In this document: positions 13,662-18,160 of the stretch, piece after piece
How the letters are laid out: every line of letters starts with the position of its first letter
Position numbering within the stretch: position 1 is the stretch's first letter
Assembly (NCBI GenBank): GCA_964292495.1
Contig: CAXYVX010000015.1
Span: forward strand, 1-18,160
DNA from: CAXYVX01 sp964292495
GTDB taxonomy: Bacteria > Patescibacteriota > Saccharimonadia > Saccharimonadales > Saccharimonadaceae
Reading direction: 5' to 3'
Length of the DNA: 18,160 nt
Position numbers and translations under genes: made by a program
Notes under the pieces: generated by a model
Database searches by the model: none
Told to the model about the DNA's origin: nothing
The model's input: only the letters and a program-made list of their open reading frames with translations

Positions 13662-14813
13662 ATGACAAAAAAGCAAGCGGGCGCAACGACGAATAATGGC
13701 GAAAAATTAGCCGAAAAAATGTCGCGCGTGGAAAAAGAGACGCGAAACGCAGAGATTTTCGCGAAAAATCCGATTGGTAAAAAAATCGCGGAAGGCATCG
13801 CGAAGGAGCAGTTTGATACGGCAGCGATTGATCGCCCGAAAGGAATTTTGGGGTCCGGACTTCGCGACGGATTGTCAATGAAACCAGTGCGCTACCCCTG
13901 GGCTTTTGACCTTTACAACCAGGCTGTCGCGAACACTTGGTTTCCGAACGAGGTTCAGTTGGTGCAGGATTTGAGCGATTTTCCGAAACTCACGGACGAC
14001 GAAAAAAACGCGTTGAAAACGGTTGTGAGCTACTTGAATCCGAACGAACTTTTGATCAACAAGTCGCTGGCATTCGGGATTTATCCATACATTAACGCGG
14101 CGGAAGCGCACATTTATCTCAGTAAACAGATGTGGGAAGAAGCCAATCATTTCATGACGTTTGAATATATCATTGAAACTTTTCCGTTTGATCGCAGTGA
14201 AATTTACGCAGCCGGGCAGGGCAAAAAATCATTGCGCGACAAAAGCGATTTTCAGATGAAATATCTCGCGAAAGTTTTGAATGGAATTGATATTTCCACA
14301 ACCGAAGGCAAAAAAGATTTTGTGCGAAGTCTCGTTGCGTATAACATTGTGCTGGAAGGAATTTGGTTTTACAGCGGATTTATGGTGGGAATGAGTTTTC
14401 GCCGCCGCAAACTTCTCAGAAATGTTGGCACACTGCTTGACTGGATCACGCGCGACGAAAATCTGCATTTGACGTTTGGAATCAACCTGCTTTTGACGAT
14501 TCTTGAAGAAAATCCTGATCTGCAAACACCAGAATTCGCGAAAGAAATCCGCGACATTATTGTGGAAGCGGTGGAGCTGGAAAAAGCTTACAATAAAGAC
14601 ATGTTGCCGCAAGGAATTCTTGGGCTGAACGCCGATTACGTCAATCAATATGTTGAATTCATGACAGATCGTCGCTTGGAAGAGCTTGGTTTTGAGAAAG
14701 AATTCAATGTTGAAAATCCAGCAAAATGGCTGGCAACCGCAAATGACACGCTCGAACTTGTGAATTTCTTTGAAAGCACAAACACTAGTTATGAAGTGAA
14801 TACGACAAAATAA
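13662..14813 (+). CDS. Class Ic-like ribonucleotide reductase beta subunit
   Basis: A 383-residue R2 that holds the dimetal cofactor. Ligands by alignment are Glu129 (PNELL), Glu160 and His163 (EEANH), Glu232 (LEGIWFYSGF), Glu266 and His269 (RDENLH). The position of the radical tyrosine (E. coli Y122) is Phe167 in HFMTF. Glu at the first ligand plus Phe at the radical site, with EEAxHxxTF, is the pattern of Chlamydia trachomatis R2, which uses a Mn(IV)/Fe(III) cofactor instead of a tyrosyl radical. Spacings between ligands agree within one residue. Tyr377 near the C-terminus could be the interface tyrosine (E. coli Y356). Start ATG 13662 follows AAAGGGGG; an upstream in-frame TTG (13620) overlaps the alpha stop and is rejected. 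Confidence 0.94.
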   Translation: MTKKQAGATTNNGEKLAEKMSRVEKETRNAEIFAKNPIGKKIAEGIAKEQFDTAAIDRPKGILGSGLRDGLSMKPVRYPWAFDLYNQAVANTWFPNEVQLVQDLSDFPKLTDDEKNALKTVVSYLNPNELLINKSLAFGIYPYINAAEAHIYLSKQMWEEANHFMTFEYIIETFPFDRSEIYAAGQGKKSLRDKSDFQMKYLAKVLNGIDISTTEGKKDFVRSLVAYNIVLEGIWFYSGFMVGMSFRRRKLLRNVGTLLDWITRDENLHLTFGINLLLTILEENPDLQTPEFAKEIRDIIVEAVELEKAYNKDMLPQGILGLNADYVNQYVEFMTDRRLEELGFEKEFNVENPAKWLATANDTLELVNFFESTNTSYEVNTTK

Positions 14814-14836
14814 TTCGCGAAATTTAAGGAGGAAAT

Positions 14837-15247
14837 ATGGAAAATGTGAAAAAAATTTTAGATGAAGTTTTGTTTGGCACCTTGGGGACGACCGATGAAA
14901 ATTCCCAGCCAAAACTCGCGCCGCTGCATTTTGCGAGCGACGGCGAAAACATTTATTGGTTCAGCGCGGAAAAAGCGAATCATTCGCGAAACATCGAGCG
15001 CGGCGGAGAAGCTACATTTGCGGTTTTTACTGATGATCGCTTGCCGAATTTGAAGTGTGTTGTGGTGGAAAATTTCGCGAAAATCGGCGATGAAATTGCG
15101 CGTGATACGGCGATTGAATTGTTTGCGAAAAAATATGGCGCATTTCCAGAACCTTTCGCGAATTATGAAATTTACGTGCTTCCGCTCGGTGAAATTGACG
15201 AAGCGAGAACTTCTGGCGAAAAATACTATTTAACGCGCGGCTTATAA
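14837..15247 (+). CDS. Pyridoxamine 5'-phosphate oxidase-like flavin split-barrel protein
   Basis: A 136-residue protein with the split beta-barrel pattern of the PNPOx/FMN-binding superfamily: GTLGTTDENSQPKLAPLHFASDGENIYWFSAEKANHSRNI, then an ATFAVF strand and KCVVVENFAKIGDE, with a helix (AIELFAKKYG) and YEIYVLPLGEIDEAR. Family members bind FMN, F420 or haem, or act as small reductases, so substrate cannot be given. It has a strong AAGGAGG site and sits 23 nt after the RNR beta gene and 20 nt before the CxxC protein, so it is co-transcribed. A role in cofactor upkeep or electron supply for the RNR would be inference from location only. Confidence 0.75.
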   Translation: MENVKKILDEVLFGTLGTTDENSQPKLAPLHFASDGENIYWFSAEKANHSRNIERGGEATFAVFTDDRLPNLKCVVVENFAKIGDEIARDTAIELFAKKYGAFPEPFANYEIYVLPLGEIDEARTSGEKYYLTRGL

Positions 15248-15267
15248 AATAACAGGGAGGAATGAAA

Positions 15268-15459
15268 ATGGAAGAAATTAAATCAAGAATTCGCGAAAAA
15301 ATGCAAGATGGATCTGCGTCGGTTGACGAGCAGCTGAATTTTTTGGATGAAATGTTGGAAAAAGCGCAAAGTTTTACAGATGAAGAGGCGCGCAAAAAGG
15401 GCGTTCCGAGCGCGCCGATTGACCCAGCAGATTTCACGATGTGCGACGGCTGTCAATAA
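15268..15459 (+). CDS. 63-residue protein ending in CDGCQ, candidate RNR thiol-shuttle tail
   Basis: Not a family I can name. The N-terminal half is helical and charged (EEIKSRIREKMQDG, DEQLNFLDEMLEKAQSF). The last part is an extended Pro/Asp stretch (GVPSAPIDPADF) ending MCDGCQ, with its only two cysteines in a terminal CxxC. That is the layout of the flexible C-terminal tail of RNR alpha subunits, which is the part missing from the alpha subunit of this operon. ATG 15268 is preferred over ATG 15262 because GGAGG (15256-15260) is 7 nt before it but only 1 nt before the other. It is the last gene of the operon, 20 nt after the split-barrel gene and followed by a terminator. A small metal-binding or redox protein is the alternative. 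Confidence 0.75.
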   Translation: MEEIKSRIREKMQDGSASVDEQLNFLDEMLEKAQSFTDEEARKKGVPSAPIDPADFTMCDGCQ

Positions 15460-15500
15460 ATGTGTGCTTAGCGGAAGTTAGTTTTTCGCGAAAAAACGTA

Positions 15501-15530
15501 AAAAGCCGGGAGAAAATTCCGGCTTTTATT
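15501..15530 (+). terminator. Terminator of the RNR operon
   Basis: AAAAGCCGG (15501-15509) pairs with CCGGCTTTT (15519-15527), 9 bp perfect, loop of 9. Just upstream lies a 14-bp palindrome around another TTCGCGAA. Confidence 0.85.
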
Positions 15531-15534
15531 GCGC

Positions 15535-15562
15535 TTGTGATTTAACGAAAGTTTGCTAAAAT
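15535..15562 (+). promoter_or_regulatory. Promoter of pilT-pilC
   Basis: TTGTGA (15535-15540), 16-nt spacer, TAAAAT (15557-15562) with TGC before it. A start near 15569 leaves a leader of about 18 nt with a strong GGGAGGG ribosome site. Confidence 0.65.
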
Positions 15563-15586
15563 GGTTTTAGGAAAATAGGGAGGGAT

Positions 15587-16651
15587 ATGAACGAAGTCAG
15601 AATAGAAATGTTATTACAAGAGGTCATCAACCAGAATGCCTCGGATTTGCACTTGCAAGTTGGTTTGCCGCCAATGATCAGAATCGATGGTTCGCTAGGG
15701 CCGATCGCGAACACGCCAGTTCTTGATGCCGAAGCTGTTGAGAGGTTGGTTTTTGGGATTCTTGACGAAGATCAGCAACAGATTTTATTAAAAGACAAAG
15801 AATTTGACTTCTCGTTTGCTTTTGGCACACTTGGCCGTTTCCGAGTTAACGCGTTCCATGAGCGGGGAAACATCGCGGCGGCGCTTCGTCTCATCCCGAA
15901 CGATATCAAAACCGTGACCGAACTTGGTTTGCCGACAGTGGTGGAAAACTTCGCGAATTACCCTCGCGGACTTGTCCTCGTGACTGGCCCAACCGGAAGT
16001 GGAAAATCAACCACACTTGCGGCTTTAATTGACAAGATTAACACCGAAAAAGCCGTTCATGTTATCACCATTGAAGACCCAATTGAGTTCACGCACAAGA
16101 GCAAACGCTCGGTGATTGTTCAGCGTGAAGTCCACTACGACACATATTCATTCAACGCGGCTTTGCGATCAGCTCTTCGCGAAGATCCGGACGTGGTTTT
16201 GATCGGTGAGATGCGCGATCTTGAAACGATTTCTGCGGCAATTACGATTGCGGAGACTGGACACTTGGTTTTCGCGACACTTCACACCAACAGTGCCTCG
16301 CAGTCAATTGACCGCATGGTTAACGTTTTCCCGCCACATCAGCAGCCGCAAATCAAGGCGCAGTTGGCGAACATCTTGCAAGCAATTATGGCTCAGCGTT
16401 TGATCCCTTCCATCGGTGGAGGCCGAATTGTCGCATCGGAAATTTTGATCGCAAATTCAGCGGTCAGAAACATCATTCGCGAAGGAAAATCGCATCAGCT
16501 TGACAACGTCATTCAAACTTCATCTGACGAAGGAATGCAGAGCATGGACCGAACACTTGTGAACTTGGTACAGAGCGGACAAATCACGTATGACGAAGCG
16601 AAAAATTACGCGGTGGATCTGACAGAAATGGAAAGGATGATGAGAGGTTAA
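15587..16651 (+). CDS. pilT: Type IV pilus retraction ATPase PilT
   Basis: PilT (354 aa) depolymerises the pilus and powers retraction, twitching and possibly DNA uptake. The PAS-like N-terminal domain contains ASDLHLQVGLPPMIRIDG. The core has Walker A GPTGSGKST (134-142), Asp box TIEDPIEF, Walker B VVLIGEMRD with Glu208, and His box LVFATLHTN. The C-terminal AVRNIIREGK is the PilT signature (AIRNLIRE), separating it from PilB-type extension motors, and the length is normal. Starts at ATG 15587 after GGGAGGG. The stop is one base from the ATG of pilC. Retraction and extension motors are thus in separate operons, with the RNR operon between them. Confidence 0.96.
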   Translation: MNEVRIEMLLQEVINQNASDLHLQVGLPPMIRIDGSLGPIANTPVLDAEAVERLVFGILDEDQQQILLKDKEFDFSFAFGTLGRFRVNAFHERGNIAAALRLIPNDIKTVTELGLPTVVENFANYPRGLVLVTGPTGSGKSTTLAALIDKINTEKAVHVITIEDPIEFTHKSKRSVIVQREVHYDTYSFNAALRSALREDPDVVLIGEMRDLETISAAITIAETGHLVFATLHTNSASQSIDRMVNVFPPHQQPQIKAQLANILQAIMAQRLIPSIGGGRIVASEILIANSAVRNIIREGKSHQLDNVIQTSSDEGMQSMDRTLVNLVQSGQITYDEAKNYAVDLTEMERMMRG

Positions 16652-16652
16652 A

Positions 16653-17876
16653 ATGGCGACAATGTTCAGTTATAAAGCTCGCGATACTAGCAGCGGAAAG
16701 ATTACGCGCGGAACAATCAGTGCGAACAGTGAAGCTGACGCAGCAAAATCCTTGATGGCGCAGAACATCGTGCCATTGGACATTTCCCCGGCAGGGGATG
16801 GAGGATCGTTTTTTTCGAGCTTTGGTTCGCGAGTTTCCGCGAAAGACAGAGTGATTTTCACGCGACAGCTCAGCACCATGTTAAACGCGGGCTTGCCTTT
16901 GGCACAATCTCTCGCGACCGTTGAGGAGCAGACGCAGAGCCGAGCTTTGAAAGCGATTGTCGGCGGAATTTCGTCGGACATTAACGGCGGTTCAAGCTTG
17001 GGAAATGCTTTCGCGAAATATCCGAAAGTTTTCAACCAAGTTTATGTTGCATTGGTTCGCGCAGGTGAAACCGCCGGTACTTTGGACAAATCTCTGGAAC
17101 GGCTGGCGGATCAGGAAGAGCACGATGCTGACATGATGAGTAAAATCAAGGGCGCAATGTATTACCCAGCGATTGTTTTGGCGGTGATTATTTTCGTGAT
17201 TATTTTCATGCTCGTTTCTCTCGTCCCTCAGGTCGCGATGCTTTATGGGGAAATGCACCAAGAGCTGCCAATCCAGACGATCATTTTGGTTGGCATCACC
17301 ACATTCCTGATGAATTTCTGGTATTTCATTATCGCTGCGTTTGCTGTCGGAATATTCGTTCTGCGCCGCTGGATTCAGACGGAAAGCGGGCGAAAAGCAT
17401 GGGACAGTCTCAAACTCAATATGTGGCCGTTCGCACAGCTTTTCCGCAAACTTTACATGGCGCGTTTTTCGCGAACCGCTCAAACTTTGCTGTCGTCAGG
17501 TGTGCCGATGTTGGAAGTTTTGAAAATCTCTGGCGACGCGGTTAATAATGTCGTCATTAAGGAAGAAGTCATGCGCGCTCGCGAAAAAGTCAAGAACGGA
17601 AAGCCGCTCAGCGAAGGTTTGGCAGGGGAAGAATATATTCTCCCGTTTGTGGGGCAAATGTCAAAAATTGGCGAGCAGTCTGGCGGAATTGACGCCATGC
17701 TTGGAAAAGTTGCGGATTATTACGATAAAGAAGTTGACGCCGCCATCTCCGCGATCAGCACGATGATTGAGCCGATTTTGATGGTGCTCATGGGCGGAAT
17801 GATTGCCTTCATCGTCTTTGCGGTTCTTGTCCCGATTTACGCTTTGACATCTTCGGCGCAATCCGCGTCATCCTAG
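16653..17876 (+). CDS. pilC: Type IV pilus inner-membrane platform protein PilC
   Basis: PilC/GspF (407 aa) is the integral membrane platform on which PilB and PilT act. It opens with the FSYKARDTSSGKITRGTISA motif and has two related cytoplasmic helical domains (RVIFTRQLSTMLNAGLPLAQSL near 65-86 and RFSRTAQTLLSSGVPMLEVLKI in the second half), each containing the F-x-x-x-L-x-x-G-x-P-L/M pattern. Three transmembrane segments are visible at about 170-194, 210-236 and 374-398. Length is standard. It lies one base after pilT and is followed by a terminator and a new promoter driving a prepilin gene. Confidence 0.95.
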   Translation: MATMFSYKARDTSSGKITRGTISANSEADAAKSLMAQNIVPLDISPAGDGGSFFSSFGSRVSAKDRVIFTRQLSTMLNAGLPLAQSLATVEEQTQSRALKAIVGGISSDINGGSSLGNAFAKYPKVFNQVYVALVRAGETAGTLDKSLERLADQEEHDADMMSKIKGAMYYPAIVLAVIIFVIIFMLVSLVPQVAMLYGEMHQELPIQTIILVGITTFLMNFWYFIIAAFAVGIFVLRRWIQTESGRKAWDSLKLNMWPFAQLFRKLYMARFSRTAQTLLSSGVPMLEVLKISGDAVNNVVIKEEVMRAREKVKNGKPLSEGLAGEEYILPFVGQMSKIGEQSGGIDAMLGKVADYYDKEVDAAISAISTMIEPILMVLMGGMIAFIVFAVLVPIYALTSSAQSASS

Positions 17877-17895
17877 GGAGAAACTGTGAAAAACT

Positions 17896-17936
17896 AGCGC
17901 AAGAATGTTTAATAAAAACGCTTGCGCTTTTATTTT
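17896..17936 (+). terminator. Terminator after pilC
   Basis: AGCGCAAG (17896-17903) pairs with CTTGCGCT (17921-17928), with a smaller GTTT/AAAC hairpin inside, followed by TTTATTTT. The 3' arm overlaps the -35 of the next promoter. Confidence 0.7.
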
Positions 17937-17950
17937 AATAATGCTAAACT
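17922..17950 (+). promoter_or_regulatory. Promoter of the prepilin gene
   Basis: TTGCGC (17922-17927), 17-nt spacer, TAAACT (17945-17950) with TGC before it. It shares bases with the pilC terminator. Confidence 0.6.
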
Positions 17951-17990
17951 GATAAAGTAAAACTTAATCTTCATTGGGAGGGAATCAAAC

Positions 17991-18160
17991 ATGAAGCAAA
18001 ATATCAAAAAACAATTAAAAGACGCAAAAGGCTTCACCATCATTGAAGTTGCTTTGGTCCTCGCAATCGCAGGCCTTATCTTCCTCGTGGTCTTCTTGGC
18101 TTTGCCAGCATTGCAGCGCTCACAGCGCGACACCGCTCGCCGACAGGACGCGGGACGCAT
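17991..18160 (+). CDS. Type IV prepilin, 5' part
   Basis: The first 56 codons of a type IV pilin or pseudopilin; the gene runs off the window. A 14-residue basic leader (MKQNIKKQLKDAKG) precedes the prepilin peptidase site G|FTIIE, with the conserved Glu at position 5 of the mature protein. A hydrophobic helix (VALVLAIAGLIFLVVFLALPAL) follows, then the polar QRSQRDTARRQD that begins the globular part in patescibacterial pilins. ATG 17991 follows GGGAGGG (17976-17982). It has its own promoter, as expected for a highly expressed subunit. Major versus minor pilin cannot be decided without the C-terminal part. Confidence 0.93.
   Translation, partial: MKQNIKKQLKDAKGFTIIEVALVLAIAGLIFLVVFLALPALQRSQRDTARRQDAGR

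Larger units (their letters stand above)
167..17475. repeat. Dispersed palindromic octamer TTCGCGAA, about 56 copies
   Basis: The span covers the first (167-174) to the last (17468-17475) exact copy seen. Copies lie in genes, in intergenic gaps (for example three at 655-662, 673-680 and 682-689) and in terminator stems (1413-1420 and 1431-1438). Flanks are usually A/T. About 14 copies are in the RNR alpha gene alone, while the pilM-pilB operon (6147-10915) has one. The count is by eye and may be off by a few. A random 8-mer is expected about 0.3 times in this length. Confidence 0.9.

Noticed and set aside
167..17475. CRISPR array or transposon-derived repeat to explain TTCGCGAA
   Set aside because: The unit is only 8 bp, spacing is irregular, copies lie inside conserved genes, and no cas genes, transposase or long terminal repeats are present.
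1..18160. tRNA or rRNA genes
   Set aside because: No cloverleaf-like or rRNA-like segment was noticed in the intergenic gaps, which are all short apart from the RNR leader.

Overview
The window looks like chromosomal DNA from a member of the Patescibacteria (Candidate Phyla Radiation), most likely Candidatus Saccharibacteria. This is inferred from gene content rather than from a marker search. It has a short T4SS-type pilin, a streamlined rpsF-ssb-rpsR operon with no rplI after rpsR, and a split type IV pilus locus (pilM-pilN-pilO-small protein-pilB, then pilT-pilC-prepilin). It also has a class Ic-like ribonucleotide reductase, short intergenic gaps and overlapping genes. TGA acts as an ordinary stop (pilM, both RNR-side junctions), which argues against the UGA-glycine codes of Gracilibacteria and Absconditabacteria.

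Layout. 1-119: 3' end of a T4SS-type pilin. 120-1444: promoter, structured leader, rpsF-ssb-rpsR and terminator. 1512-3008: an ABC-F ATPase gene broken by two in-frame stops. 3042-3605: efp. 3782-4084: an NrdH-like redoxin. 4137-5009: tlyA, convergent and overlapping with ychF (minus strand, 4999-6120). 6191-10914: a tightly coupled pilM-pilN-pilO-small membrane protein-pilB operon. 11031-15530: the RNR operon, with promoter, possible operator, structured leader, RNR alpha, RNR beta, a flavin split-barrel protein and a 63-residue protein ending in CxxC. 15535-17876: pilT-pilC. 17991 to the end: a type IV prepilin running off the window.

How the genes work together. PilM/N/O form the inner-membrane platform for the PilB extension ATPase. 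PilT is the retraction ATPase, PilC the membrane platform protein, and the last gene encodes a pilin. The RNR genes and the NrdH-like redoxin supply deoxyribonucleotides. EF-P, S6, S18, TlyA and YchF act on or around the ribosome.

Most interesting signals. (1) The palindrome TTCGCGAA occurs about 56 times (by-eye count) where about 0.3 copies are expected by chance. It lies in genes, intergenic gaps and terminators, but is nearly absent from the pilM-pilB operon. (2) The RNR alpha subunit has only the three active-site cysteines and lacks the C-terminal cysteine pair that normally re-reduces the active site. A tiny gene at the end of the same operon encodes a protein ending in CDGCQ, which could supply that tail in trans. 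(3) Three genes (tlyA, ychF, pilM) have an extended -10 box placed exactly 6 nt before the ATG, implying leaderless mRNAs. (4) The nrdH and RNR promoters share a 9-bp element in opposite orientations and each has an inverted repeat near the expected transcription start.
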